From: Zygaena filipendulae | Lineage: Eukaryota > Arthropoda > Insecta > Lepidoptera > Zygaenidae | Direction of reading: 5' to 3' | NCBI GenBank assembly: GCA_907165275.2 | Contig: OU015655.1 | Location: 6,708,501 to 6,772,500, forward strand | Length of the DNA: 64,000 nucleotides | In this document: positions 12,601 through 21,254 of the stretch, piece after piece | How positions within the stretch are numbered: position 1 is the first letter of the stretch | Layout of the letters: every line of letters starts with the position of its first letter | The notes under the pieces: model-generated | Told to the model about the DNA's origin: nothing | What the model saw: the letters and a program-made list of their open reading frames with translations, nothing else | The model's database searches: none | Position numbers and translations under genes: made by a program

Positions 12601-13790
12601 TTCATGTTAATTGGCATTTAAGTAATTAAGTTACATCTCATTAAATGCCAATTAACATTAATTTACTGAACGTCTCTGATTGCGGCAGTTTTGTTTTAAA
12701 AATCTATACTTAACTAAGTAATCATGAAAGTTGACTCTGAGTGCGGCCGTAAGACATTTAAACGTATTTCGTGGTGGCTCTGGCCCTTGCTCCCTAGACT
12801 TTGTTTATAGTAATTAATTAAAAGTAATTAATGAAGTTCGTTAACCAAGTTATCAAAAAAACACACGAAAAAAGCGTTTACTACATGTAGTGTATTAGTG
12901 GTTTTAACAAGTCCTAAAGAATGTTCGCGATGGTATAATATTATGTCCTAAGGTTGACACACTGTAAATATTGTTTCTTATACTTAATTATATTTAAATC
13001 AAAATCGAAGTTTAAGAAACTATTTGGACATAGATAAGCAATAGTGTGTTAACCCACTCTGGAAAATTTTTGAGTAAATTAAAGTTTTAAAATTATAGCG
13101 CCATTTTGTGTCAACATTTTTTATGTGCAATATTTAGTTACATATTTAAACAATGTAATAAGGTAAACTCATAATTAAAAAACGTTCTCTGCCTCTCAAT
13201 AAATCGTTCTGAATCAATAACTTTATTTTGTGGGTTAACATGTTATTGCTTATCTGCGTCCATTTTGTCCAACGTCCTATATTGATGTTTATACTCATAT
13301 TCAGTTAAATATGTTTTCTACATATTTATTCTAAAATATTACTTTTGAAGACTGCAAAGTTTACAATACCGTCAATGTGAAACTACTGCCGCGGTCGGTA
13401 TTTTTATAATAATAATAGTTTTACCTGTATTATAGTTTAAGTTTAACCTGTAATATAAATAGTACACAAAAATAATTATAAAAAGAATGACAATTTACAG
13501 TTTACTACGATAGGCATTGCAGATTGCTAACCGTCTTATTTTTTTACTTGCTGTACCCGCGGTTTGACTCGCATTAATTTGAGGTCCCGCAGTGAAAAGT
13601 TCCCGCGGGAAATCCGAAATTAACGCGGGTGAAACCGCGGGGAACAGTTAGTACTAAAATAAGATAAAAAAGAATTGTTTACCACATCATCAAGAATTTC
13701 TTCGGAGATAGATGTTTGAAAGTCTGCACTTATCTGCTCGTGTAGTACTGGCGACGCAAGCGCAGTCTCTGTTTCTAGAGTCAACGGCAT
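450..13790 (-). CDS. TTC39: TTC39-family tetratricopeptide-repeat protein, N-terminal 305 residues (partial)
   Basis: Seven coding exons on the minus strand join in phase: 13790-13683, 11654-11620, 11528-11427, 10142-9959, 7762-7605, 3423-3258 and 611-450 (915 nt, 305 codons). The protein starts MPLTLETETALAS and carries the TTC39 (DUF3808/Iml2-like) hallmarks: 'ALNIMKPW' (~75-82), 'ILTFDHGQISSAL' (~100-112), 'HAELCYAEALLLQAA' (~154-168), 'MIKGTIKVKNCYNSYK' (~181-196), 'GVRLGTATFNVMISLLPPR' (~215-233), 'LLEFVGFSGNK' (~241-251) and 'LTLLAYHLVICHFIG' (~275-289). Family members run to roughly 600-680 residues, so about half, with the later TPR helices, lies left of the window. Mammalian TTC39B has been linked to lipid and sterol regulation; whether this insect protein acts similarly is unknown. 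I cannot tell A, B or C subtype. Confidence 0.93.
820..1190. repeat. ~370-bp interspersed repeat with internal hairpin (copy 1)
   Basis: Starts TTTCATTACTCATACTCGG and ends ATAACAATGTACTATT. Bases 1087-1182 fold back: TGTTATCCTCGGGAG...TTTAGTCCC against GGGACTAAATAAG...AGGATAACA. A near-identical copy lies at 5492-5845 and a shorter inverted one at 18,983-19,139. Class unknown. In the intron of the TTC39-like gene. Confidence 0.85.
1644..1950 (+). mobile_element. Helitron-like non-autonomous element (Lep1-type)
   Basis: Starts 5'-TCTATACTATAATA and ends GAAATCGCGGGGCACAGCTAG, with A at 1643 and T at 1951. This matches Helitron features: 5' TC, a 3' hairpin near the end, CTRR terminus and insertion between A and T. 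No coding capacity. Near-full relatives are at 13,910-14,218 and 20,794-21,254. Confidence 0.82.
2280..2527 (+). mobile_element. Helitron-like 3' portion
   Basis: Contains 'GAATCTCCGAAACGGTTGGACC' and ends CGCGGGTGAAACCGCGGGG followed by CACAGTTAG; the hairpin stem CGCGG/CCGCG is intact. The 5' end was not resolved. Confidence 0.7.
3258..3423 (-). CDS. TTC39: TTC39-like exon 6
   Basis: Residues 197-251, DCVKILEKKEWDSEE then RVQFQSGVRLGTATFN and LLEFVGFSGNK. This is the most diagnostic block of the family (SLLPPR...LLEFVGFSG). Acceptor ttttcacag, donor AAG|GTGATT; it enters after two bases and leaves in phase 0. Confidence 0.95.
3592..3810 (-). mobile_element. Helitron-like element, minus orientation
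   Basis: Begins ACTAGCTGTTCCC (reverse of the CTAG terminus), includes the usual 'AATTTCATGATGATC' and AACAAACAA tract, and ends at TATAATATTAGGAT. Diverged from the other copies (CGCGTTAATTTCG in place of the hairpin). Confidence 0.7.
4472..4600 (-). mobile_element. Helitron-like 3' fragment, minus orientation
   Basis: ACTAGCTGCTCCCCCATCGG followed by a decayed body. Between 4600 and 5490 I see no gene and no other recognised repeat. Confidence 0.5.
5492..5845. repeat. ~370-bp interspersed repeat (copy 2)
   Basis: Near-identical to 820-1190, including TGAAGTTGCCTGAGAAGCGG and the terminal ATAACAATGTACTATT, but part of the internal hairpin arm (GAGACGGGGTTTGG) is deleted. Confidence 0.85.
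6044..6214. mobile_element. MITE with GGGCCCTTATTCAC termini
   Basis: Left end GGCCCTTATTCACTATGAC; right end TGGTCGCAGTGAATAAGGGCCC. These are terminal inverted repeats of about 20 bp around a ~130-bp core. Related copies are at 9635-9887, 45,308-45,548 and a half copy near 41,820-41,887. Confidence 0.78.
6395..7604. other. Intronic stretch without recognised gene
   Basis: A short Helitron-like scrap (ATAGCTGTTCCCCTCG...GATAAAAGTACC, about 6396-6480) is followed by AT-rich sequence. The small open frames here have no coding character. Lies between exons 6 and 5 of the TTC39-like gene. Confidence 0.6.
7605..7762 (-). CDS. TTC39: TTC39-like exon 5
   Basis: Residues 144-195 plus two bases: PNYSTYTDIEAHAELCYAEA, then LLLQAAMTIMEGEDLTGMIK, then GTIKVKNCYNSY. 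Acceptor tgtgtgcag, donor TACAA|GTAAGG. Matches the family's HAELCYAE / FIKGGLKIRxSY region. Confidence 0.95.
8797..9072. mobile_element. MITE with TTAAAACCGACTTCCAAAAA termini, nested
   Basis: TTAAAACCGACTTCCAAAAA at 8797 is mirrored by TTTTTGGAAGTCGGTTTTAA ending at 9072. It sits within the foldback element. Related copies lie at 16,972-17,112 (and to 17,693) and 35,366-35,535. The sequence left of it (from about 8725, ACTAAGTCACTTAAAAGCG) also recurs inverted near 17,120-17,180, so the true repeat is longer than the MITE core. Confidence 0.75.
9100..9260 (+). mobile_element. Helitron-like 3' fragment nested in the foldback element
   Basis: Contains AAAGGATAAAGGGTACTTTTATCC and ends ATTAACGCCGCTGAAACCACG then GGGAACAGTTAG. 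The hairpin is mutated. Confidence 0.65.
9635..9887. mobile_element. GGGCCC...TTCACTATGACC-type MITE (diverged)
   Basis: Left end GGGCCCATATTGAAACACG, right end GTGGTCATAGCGAATAAAGC. Same family as 6044-6214 with weaker inverted ends. Confidence 0.6.
9959..10142 (-). CDS. TTC39: TTC39-like exon 4
   Basis: Completes Trp82 and encodes residues 83-143, including SLYHSLGTSMFEFIPAILTF and LKVCVSICNRHRRNYNLVES. Acceptor tttttag, donor AAG|GTGACT. In phase with both neighbours. Confidence 0.93.
10440..10520 (+). repeat. SINE-like fragment with tRNA B-box
   Basis: TAGTTAGCGAACCTGACTAGG, then GTGGGTTCGATGCCCG. The GGTTCGANNCC-type B box and upstream A-box-like TAGC are typical of tRNA-derived lepidopteran SINEs. 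It cannot be folded into a whole tRNA by eye. Confidence 0.45.
11427..11528 (-). CDS. TTC39: TTC39-like exon 3
   Basis: Residues 49-81 plus two bases: CSMDLQAAFEECEVAVRKFF then NNDLDGALNIMKP. A second AG six bases in (exon start 11,522) would drop two residues and keep the frame. Donor CATG|GTGAGT. Confidence 0.93.
11620..11654 (-). CDS. TTC39: TTC39-like exon 2 (35-nt microexon)
   Basis: Only 35 nt, encoding DRFEDAAEVQP and two bases of Val48. Acceptor attttacag, donor CCTGT|GTAAGT. Supported by perfect phase between exons 1 and 3 rather than by recognised homology. Confidence 0.8.
11698..11720. repeat. (TCGA)n microsatellite
   Basis: Nearly six uninterrupted copies of TCGA in an intron of the TTC39-like gene. 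Confidence 0.95.
12510..12751. mobile_element. Foldback MITE, CCGCCGCACTCAGAG family, copy 1
   Basis: Almost entirely inverted repeat: ACCGCCGCACTCAGAGTCG at the left and TGACTCTGAGTGCGGCCGT at the right, with inner arms TTTAAAACAAAACTGCCGC and CATTAAATGCCAATTAACA. TA on both sides suggests Tc1/mariner-type TA duplication. Other copies: 21,875-22,123, 24,790-25,026 and a deleted one at 38,222-38,356. Confidence 0.88.
13550..13652 (+). mobile_element. Helitron-like 3' fragment
   Basis: CCCGCGGGAAATCCGAAATT, then CGCGGGTGAAACCGCGGGG and AACAGTTAG. Preceded by a partial inverted copy (CTTGCTGTACCCGCGGTTTG). Confidence 0.7.
13683..13790 (-). CDS. TTC39: TTC39-like exon 1 (start codon)
   Basis: ATG at 13,790-13,788 opens MPLTLETETALASPVLHEQI and SADFQTSISEEILDDV (36 codons, phase 0), donor GTG|GTAAAC. 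A possible acceptor (aaatttcag) ends at 13,800, so this may be the second transcribed exon with a short 5' UTR. An upstream in-frame ATG at 13,874 lies in intron-like AT-rich sequence and was not chosen. Confidence 0.85.
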
Positions 13791-13909
13791 TGTTCTGAAC
13801 TGAAATTTAAAATGAAAAGTAATTATTTGATTCGCAATTATAATATTTGTTAAGCGAGAAAAAACTGATGTCATATCATTTTATCAGCATTAAATACTTT
13901 GGTTAGCAA

Positions 13910-14218
13910 TCTATACTATAATAGAGTAAAATCCGCGATTCTGTACACTGAATATTTTTCAGAAAAATTGACACGGGGCGATAAAAGAAGAGTAACCAAC
14001 CACGAAAAAAGAGTTTTTAAAATTCTTTTCTGTCAGTCTGTCTGTCTGTTCGCGATAATCTCCGAATCTACTGAACGGAGTGTCATGCGGTTTTCACAGG
14101 TAGATTAAGCTTAGCCTGGAGCTACATTTATAGGCTTTGTTTCATTCAAATTGGTTGTCGGGAAAAAAGTTGTTACATTAAAACTTTTCACGCGGGTGAA
14201 ACCGCGGGGCACAGTTAG
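13910..14218 (+). mobile_element. Helitron-like element, near full length (309 bp)
   Basis: 5' TCTATACTATAATAGAG, 3' CGCGGGTGAAACCGCGGGG then CACAGTTAG, with A before and T after. Closely related to 1644-1950, including GTCTGTCTGTTCGCGATAAT and TGTCATGCGGTTTTCACAGG. Confidence 0.85.
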
Positions 14219-14299
14219 TAGTTAAATAAGAACGATCTGCAACATCTGTTCTACAATGAAAACATGATGATATTTTAAAATGCGGAGAACCCCGACTTG

Positions 14300-14640
14300 C
14301 TAGGTTTATGTTAGGTAGGTACGGTACCTAGCCTAACTTGATTTGTATTCTTGAACATAACGCGCGAGCGAGCGCAGTGCCGGAGAGAAATCAATCACAG
14401 GATTCATCGAAACCAAATTGTTAGCCGAAAGATGTGTTGTCCCACAATATCAGTGACCAGGAGGCACAGTGGCCGACCCCACGCGGTTTTAAGTGCAAAC
14501 TACAGAAGAGTTTACTGATCACAGCCGAACACCGGTAGCAGAAATGCTGGTGACCGATCTTCGGTGAATAACTTTCAGTCGTGAACTTTACCTCACAAGC
14601 CTCTATTTTTCTCACAGGGTGAGCTGGCCGCGACAGCTTA
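14300..14640 (-). other. Possible 5' region of the TTC39-like gene
   Basis: A locally GC-richer patch (CGCGCGAGCGAGCGCAGTGC at about 14,361-14,380) and a 64-codon open frame on the minus strand lie upstream of coding exon 1. This could hold a promoter and non-coding first exon, but no core promoter motif or protein similarity is evident. Confidence 0.25.
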
Positions 14641-15258
14641 CCAAAATATACGTATAATCTTTTTGCTGACTTAATTTTTTAATATATTTGCTGACAGAAT
14701 ACATTGAAAATATAAAATAAAATATAAAATACATTGAATACATTGCAAACCGTTTAAATTATAGCCATTACAAAGTAGGACCACTAGTATAAAAAAGAGT
14801 AGGCAGGTATTTTATTTTTTATAGGTAATCGATAGAATTAAGTGTGTTTCAAAATTAGTATTTACTCAATATAATTTATTTTATTTATTTATTTATTCTT
14901 TATTACACAGTAAGTACAAATGGCGAACTTAATGCCTTGCGGCATTCTCTACCAGTTAACCATTGGGTAGACGGAGAGATATAGAAGATCATATAATATT
15001 ATTAGGATAGTCTTAATATAATAAGTATTGCTTTAGAATTAAACATGTTTCCACAGTAGACCACAAATACGTTTTTAATACAGTTGCTCAAAAAGTGGCG
15101 TATTGCAGGGACATTTAGCGTTCGGGATGAGGGCTATTACATACTCGAGCTTTTTGTTTACCTTTCCCGAACTCGTGCGTTCTCTTTGCCAACTGTCAAA
15201 AATGGCGACACGACTTTGACACACTTTTTGCATTGCGAAACGTAGGTTTCGCATTACT
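14641..15258. other. Intergenic, no recognised feature
   Basis: AT-rich sequence with an ATTTATTTATTTATTC run near 14,880. The open frame at 15,075-15,272 (minus) has no recognisable similarity. Confidence 0.6.
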
Positions 15259-15270
15259 AATACGACTAGC

Positions 15271-16530
15271 ATATATATAAGCTGTTTGCCAAGGTACTGT
15301 GCAATAGATTAGTCAAGAGACTAGATGCTTTCCAACCCGTGGAGCAAGCAGGATTTAGAAGAGGATTCTCCACAATGGACCATATTCACGCCGTCAAACA
15401 GGTCATGGAGAAATGTTCCGAATACAACCTACCGCTGTGTCTGGCATACGTCGATTACGAGAAGGCATTCGACAGTGTTGAACACTGGGCAGTCTTACAT
15501 GCTCTCAAACGATGTCAGATAGATGCAAGGTACGTAGATCTTATTGGGGAACTATACACGTCCGCAACGCTGCAGGTTGGACTGCATACTCTGACAGAGA
15601 AGGTGGAAGTACACAGAGGAGTCAGACAAGGGGACACTCTGTCACCAAAGTTGTTCACAAACGCGCTGGAGGACGTCATGAAGACAATAGATTGGGAAAC
15701 TTCAGGCATTAATATCAATGGACAAAAGCTGTCACATCTAAGGTTTGCAGATGATATCATCCTGCTTTCAGAAACTACAGAAGAACTTACCACCATGCTT
15801 AAGGACCTGCAGCGAGCTTCGCTCAGGGTTGGTTTAAAAATGAATGTCTCCAAGACCAAATACATGGCTAACTTCGACTCGGAACTATCGCTGCTGGTTG
15901 GCGCGCATAGGGTGGATAGGGTTGAAGAGTACGTGTACCTCGGACATCTTCTTTCGTTCGGCAAACACCACCAGGCCAAAGAAATAGCACGAAGAGTACA
16001 ATTGGGCTGGGCGGCCTTCGGAAAGTTAGGAGACATCTTCAAGTCCAAAGAAATCCCTCAATCTCTCAAAACCAAGCTCTACAACCAGTGCGTGCTGCCA
16101 ACCATGACCTATGCTACTGAGACATGGCCTTTGACGAAGGACACCATCCACAAAATGCGAGTTGCGCAAAGAGGGATGGAGCGCGTCATGCTCGGCATCA
16201 CACTTAGAGATAGGGTTCCCAATGTGGCCATAAGGAAAAGAACTAAGGTTGTGGACATTGGGGACAAAATGGCATCCTTGAAATGGAGATGGGCTGGACA
16301 CCTGGGACGTATGGATGTGGACAGATGGGCCCTGAGAACCACGGAATGGAGACCCCGGACAGGACGTAGGAGTGCCGGAAGACCGCCCATGAGGTGGGCC
16401 GATGACATCGCGCGCGCTGCTGGGAAGACTTGGATGCGAGGAGCAAGGTGTCGGAGCGATTGGAAGCGCGATGAGAAGGCCTACATCCAGCAGTGGATGG
16501 ACATAGGCTGAAGAAGAAGAAGAAGAGAAG
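15271..16530 (+). mobile_element. 5'-truncated RTE-like non-LTR retrotransposon with 12-bp TSD
   Basis: The segment between two copies of AATACGACTAGC (15,259-15,270 and 16,531-16,542) carries a reverse-transcriptase frame and ends in an AAGAAGAAGAAGAAGAG tail. Truncation at the 5' end, a simple-repeat 3' tail and a target-site duplication are the signature of target-primed reverse transcription. The apurinic endonuclease domain and the first RT motifs are missing, so the copy is not autonomous. Confidence 0.95.
15279..16511 (+). CDS. Reverse transcriptase fragment of RTE-like LINE
   Basis: The frame is open from 15,279 (KLFAKVLCNRLVKRLDAFQP) to a TGA at 16,509-16,511, with no stop or frameshift, implying recent insertion. 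RT motifs in order: EQAGFRRGFSTMDHI (palm entry), LAYVDYEKAFDSVE (motif A with catalytic Asp), GVRQGDTLSPKLF (motif B), LRFADDIILLSE (motif C, catalytic DD), then thumb. The C-terminal block WRWAGHLGRMDVDRW and GRPPMRWADDI is typical of RTE-like insect elements. It lacks a start codon of its own (the first in-frame candidate is a GTG), so it is a fragment rather than a gene with a host role. Confidence 0.93.
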   Translation, partial: KLFAKVLCNRLVKRLDAFQPVEQAGFRRGFSTMDHIHAVKQVMEKCSEYNLPLCLAYVDYEKAFDSVEHWAVLHALKRCQIDARYVDLIGELYTSATLQVGLHTLTEKVEVHRGVRQGDTLSPKLFTNALEDVMKTIDWETSGININGQKLSHLRFADDIILLSETTEELTTMLKDLQRASLRVGLKMNVSKTKYMANFDSELSLLVGAHRVDRVEEYVYLGHLLSFGKHHQAKEIARRVQLGWAAFGKLGDIFKSKEIPQSLKTKLYNQCVLPTMTYATETWPLTKDTIHKMRVAQRGMERVMLGITLRDRVPNVAIRKRTKVVDIGDKMASLKWRWAGHLGRMDVDRWALRTTEWRPRTGRRSAGRPPMRWADDIARAAGKTWMRGARCRSDWKRDEKAYIQQWMDIG

Positions 16531-16650
16531 AATACGACTAGCGCCCTCTCTTGATCACAGTTGGAACTTAGTTGAGTTTGTTGTGTTTTTGATATTTTAT
16601 TAAATTGCTTAATTTTTCGCAACTGTATTAAAAATAGTTGTTCAGTACAC

Positions 16651-16760
16651 GTGCGGAACCGTCATTGCAAAGAGTTCCGACTGTCAATCCTCACCTTCGG
16701 CTGCGCCTCGGTTCGGGTACACATTTGTCGGAACTCTTTGCAATGACAGGCTTTCCGCAC
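16651..16760. repeat. Hairpin-forming inverted repeat
   Basis: GTGCGGAACCGTCATTGCAA...GAGTTCCGAC (16,651-16,681) pairs with GTCGGAACTC...CTTTCCGCAC (16,727-16,760) around a 45-base GC-rich loop. Looks like a small MITE or a processed foldback; no other copy seen in the window. Confidence 0.75.
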
Positions 16761-16971
16761 TTGTAATGAAATATACTATTTATATATAATGTACATTAAC
16801 AAAATCATTTTGCGCAGAAAGGTGAAGGTAAAAGATTACTTAATGAGTTTGTAATCTTTTTAAAAAAATTATTCCAATATACAAACAAATATTTCTGTCA
16901 CAGTGACAATATTAAACGGCGCGGCACGGCGCGCTTACCATGCGACATTAGGCGCAATTAACAAAAAAATT

Positions 16972-17693
16972 AAAACCGACTTCCAAAAACACAAAACTAC
17001 AAAAAAATAATATTCGTGTGTTTTTGTCTTTTGGATTATATCGGTATGTTGTTATTTTTAGCTTTTTATTTTTAGATTTTTAGTTTTGTGTTTTTGGAAG
17101 TCGGTTTTAAGTTTTTTGTTAAAAATTTGTTTATTTCTCGCTTTTAAGTGACTTAGTTCGTAATTTCTCTAAGTTAAAATAGCCTAATGTCAACTGCTCA
17201 TCACCTTTTACAAAATATTGCTTTTCCCGACGCAAGGACGTTAATTATTGAGGAGTTCTCCTGGTACATCATCATCAGTTCCACTTCACCATATACATTG
17301 TGACGAGCATAAATTGTTTAGAATCCATATTAAAGTTAACGAATCTGTGAAATATCTATTATTTAGTAGTTCCGATGACCATCTGTGGTCTTCATCATCA
17401 GTACCACTTCTTCGAATTTTGCTTTTCAAAAGCAAATGAACGATTTACTATAAAAAATACCCAAATCGCTATAGGTGTGCCTATAATTTTTGAAGAGTCC
17501 CCTTGATTTCTCCAAGATCCCATCATCAGATCTGTTCTTGGTGGCAATGGGACCTAATTGGAAGTATACCCTTACAAACAAAAAAAGAATTTTTCAAATC
17601 GGTCCAACCGTCTTCGAGTAATAGGTGAACATACATAAAAAAAATACATACAATAAAACATAGAACCTCCTCCTTTTTGGAAGTCGGTTAAAA
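16972..17693. mobile_element. TTAAAACCGACTTCC repeat, compound copy
   Basis: A short MITE-like unit (16,972-17,112, TTAAAACCGACTTCCAAAAA to its mirror) is followed by about 580 bp ending in another mirror, TTTTTGGAAGTCGGTTAAAAA, at about 17,693. The intervening part has repeated CATCATCAG motifs and TCAAATCGGTCCAACCGTCT, common in this repeat. The larger unit may be one element with an internal copy of its end. Confidence 0.65.
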
Positions 17694-17924
17694 ATCAGCG
17701 CAGGTACCTACATACGTTAGCTGTTGGTAGTTGTTTACGTTTATAAATTAATAGCATTGCCTTCGCGACATTTCAGTTATGAAGTCTAGCTTCGAGAACT
17801 CCGAGAAGCGGGGTTTCAGATATGCGATCGAGTACCTACCTTCTTCATCTTTTTACGCAACGGATTTTCATGCGGTTTTCACCTATAGATAGAGTGATTC
17901 ATGAGGAAGATATACTTAATTTTT

Positions 17925-18155
17925 TCCTTTTTCATATTATTGAGAAAATACTAAGATAAAACGCATTAAAGTTTAGGAGTGGGAGGTCACGGTCGTGTAT
18001 ACACGTGACTTCAGTCGTCACATGGAATTTCAACTCAATACATATAATATGGCCTTTATTTTTTGATTACGTAAAAAAAGAAAAAATACGTGTCTAATAT
18101 TTTTTATTAATCAGGACCAAAAATTAAAAGTTACTCGTCATGCCCATTGTTGGTT
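17925..18155. mobile_element. ATTGGGCATGTTGACTA MITE, right part
   Basis: Runs from AAACGCATTAAAGTTTAGG to ACTCGTCATGCCCATTG and includes AAAAAATACGTGTCTAATAT. Same family as 25,286-27,053; the left end is missing. Confidence 0.7.
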
Positions 18156-18980
18156 GGTTTTAATGACGTTGGTATTCGCTTGTGTGCGCCTCGTATGACT
18201 CTGCGCCCGGGTGCGGCCGCAGCCGCAGCCCTTGAACTCCGGGTAAAGATGGCCCTGTTTCCTTCAATACTTTTTTAAATCATTTGGCCCGTATGTTTGC
18301 TTTAACACGGTTTTATAAAGAAAACTAGTTCACGAAACCAAAAAAAAATAATTATTCTGTCCCTAATTAAGAACAGGTTTGTTTCGAGTTGCCAAAGATA
18401 AATAATAATACGTAAAACGAGAAAAATTTATGACTTCCGTATAGAAGTCGATAAGGGAGCCGGGAAATGTGTAGTTGCAATCCTATTTAGATACCTACTC
18501 TGAGAACCCAGTAATAGTAGATTTTACAACAAGTGTACAAAACGAACCATTTTAATCCGAGACTTCTAGATAGATAGTAATGTCGTGGATAAAATGGTTT
18601 TGTGGACGAGTTATAAACTCTGCTTTTCACTTCAATTGCGAGGAAATAAAACAGTACCTACTATAAACATAACATTTCTTTAATACAAATTCAAAGTAAA
18701 ATTAGTACAGTTTTGAATACTGAAGGAAATTGTTTTTCCCGTCATATTAACGGTATTTATGTCTTAAAAAACACATAAAGCAAATAAAATTAAAGTAACT
18801 GTTATAAAATAACAAATTCTATCTATGAACTTCTTATTGTGTTTGGCGTTATGGCTCATTTTCTTTACCTTAATATCGATACATTTATGAGAGGATACGT
18901 TAATGCACTTGTGCACAAAATTCGATTTTGTGCAGCCTATATCCTGCACAAAAAAGCACTTTCAGAGCATGAGAAGTGAA
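18156..18980. other. Intergenic, no recognised gene
   Basis: AT-rich; short GC patch near 18,205-18,240 (GCCCGGGTGCGGCCGCAGCC). The open frames here are short and unconvincing. Confidence 0.6.
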
Positions 18981-18982
18981 AT

Positions 18983-19139
18983 AGTACATTGTTATCCTAG
19001 GGGTGAAAGTAACTTATTTAGTCCCGAGACGGGGTTTGGCAGCTGTCAGTTGAAAGCGATTCTCCCTAGGGCTGAAAAGTGTTACTTTCAACCCGCTTCT
19101 CAGGCAACTTCAGACCTACTTTCCGAGTATGAGTAATGA
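18983..19139. repeat. ~370-bp interspersed repeat, short inverted copy 3
   Basis: Inverted relative to 820-1190 with the middle lost: AGTACATTGTTATCCTAGGG to CGAGTATGAGTAATGAAAA. Confidence 0.8.
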
Positions 19140-19342
19140 AAAATGTATTTACCTACCTACTGTGAAGTAGAACTAATTAATATTATAGTTTTGCAAGCAT
19201 AGGAAAATTAAAATAAAAAAAAACAAGATTCTTGTTACTCTGCTATGTGGCACGTAACTAATTACACTTTTGTACTATTTACTGTATTTTTTGCAGATTT
19301 ATGATTATTCATTTGACAAAAGATAATATACGTATTATAATA

Positions 19343-19744
19343 CTAGCTCTTCCCCGCGCTTCACTTGAAGTAAATTCGGAGATTCTGCGAGAATTCCGGA
19401 GTAAAAGTACCAGTCACCAGATGACCTTCAAATGACCGTGTATGCAAAATTCTATGATGATCGGTTGAGTAGTTAAGGCATGAAAGCGTAACAAAGTACT
19501 TTTCCGACACTTCCAACAATTAATTAGCTTTGTCCTGAATCACCTGACTGATGGATCAACGCACAGCCTAAGCCGCTGATCGTAGAGACCTGAAACTTGA
19601 AGGATGTGTTTTTTGAATGAAGTAGGCATGCGATAAGGATTTTCCGAAATTTTAAGGGGGTGAAAAAGGGGGGCAAAGTTTGTATGAAACAATTCCGCGG
19701 GAAGTCCGAAATTATCGCGGGTGAAAACGCGCGGGATAGCTAGT
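19343..19744. mobile_element. Two Helitron-like fragments, tail to tail
   Basis: Starts ACTAGCTCTTCCCCGCG (minus-oriented 3' end) and finishes ATCGCGGGTGAAAACGCG then CGGGATAGCTAG (plus-oriented 3' end at 19,744). Between them is an internal stretch with TTTTAAGGGGGTGAAAAAGG. Confidence 0.65.
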
Positions 19745-20793
19745 CATTAATAATAACCAATTCAACATGTTGTAAACATTGATTTACAAAGAAAACGTGT
19801 AGGTACGTTTTGTTGCAAAAGTCAAATTTAAGATTGGCTAATGGATGAAGACTTATGACCTAGATACCTAGATTGAATGCTAGAAATAAATAATATTATA
19901 GCAAACTAGCGATCTGCCCCGAATTCGCACGGACGAAATTTTCGTTAAGTAATACAATAATTTAGAGGTCATGACGTTGAATGTTAGTTTAATTATTATA
20001 ATATGGATGTGCGTATAAAAATTCTCAATAGGTATAGTATGCATAAGTCGTGTAATAGTTTTATTAACGACTTGATATACTACTACAAAACATCAGCTTT
20101 TCTCACTGGGTATTTATAAAAAAAAAATGTAAAATATAAATGGGAAAACAGACGCGGATACCGACTTAAAAAGTAAGACTAGACAACTTATTTTATCATA
20201 TATACATAGAGGAATATAGTCAGTGCTATAATATGATAATAGTAAATTTTACAACAAGTGCACAAAACGAACCTATTTTATCTGAGACTTTTAGCAGGTT
20301 CTGATAATTTATACCTGTATTGTACTGCAAATGTCAAAAAGTTGTTTTTCTCAACTTTTATTGACAAAAGTGGATAGGTAGTTAGGGGTAGCTGCCCCTC
20401 CTGCCCCCCTCGGTACGCCCATGATACTGGCCTAAATCCTTTAAACTTTAAAGTGAGAGAAGTTGCAGTAAGTTAACTTTCTTTATGCACCTTCCGACCA
20501 ATTATGATAAAACCGTGTTTTTAATACAAGAGTTGTGTAAGCTCGATTCGAGCGTCTATCTCTACGGAATACGGATCGGTTAATAGAAATACTGTACAGT
20601 TTTAGTCGCTTGTGTTAAAACAGTGGAATAAACATTTTTAAATAAAGCAAAGAGTTTGTTTGTTTGAACGCGCTAATCTCAGGAACTACTGCTCCGATTT
20701 GAAAAATTCTTTCAGTGTTAGATAGCCCATTTATTGAGGAAGGCTATAGGCTATTTTATCATTACGTTAAGACCAATAGGAGCGGAGCAGCAA

Positions 20794-21254
20794 TCTATAC
20801 TTATAATAAAACTGTAGAGGTCAATTCTGTACATTGAATATATATTCAAAATTAATATTGGAGGATGAATGGTGATCGATACTGATGCCAAAAATGCAAT
20901 AAGTAAATTTTTTGTCTGTATGTCTGTATGTGCACGCATGGGTCAAAAACTACAGAAGGGATTTTAACCAAACTTGGTACGATTGTAGTCCATACTCCTG
21001 GGCAGGTTATAGGCTTTATAACATTACGCTGAGACACATAGGAGCTGAGCAGTGACTATAAATTTGAAGCAAGTCGGATGAAAATGCGCTTTCGAGCTCT
21101 TATCTCAATCACGCAAAAACGGCAGAACGGATTTGGATGAAATTTGGCATGCACGCTGTCAGGGGGTACAGAGAAGGACATAGGGTACTTTTTATCCTGG
21201 AATTTCCGCGGGAACTCCGTAATTACCGCGGGTGAAACCGCGGGGCACAGCTAG
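20794..21254 (+). mobile_element. Helitron-like element (461 bp)
   Basis: 5' TCTATACTTATAATAAAAC, 3' ACCGCGGGTGAAACCGCGG then GGCACAGCTAG, A before and T after. Longer than 1644-1950 because of extra internal sequence. A further 3' end (ACGGGTGAAACCTCAGGGC) stops at about 21,398. Confidence 0.83.

Noticed and set aside
14421..14615. 64-codon minus-strand frame upstream of TTC39 exon 1 as an extra coding exon
   Set aside because: Does not join in frame through a clear donor, and exon 1 already has a good ATG; kept only as a possible non-coding 5' region.
15515..16622. Minus-strand open frames of 99-198 codons over the reverse transcriptase
   Set aside because: Shadows of the RT frame on the plus strand; no domain and no independent support.
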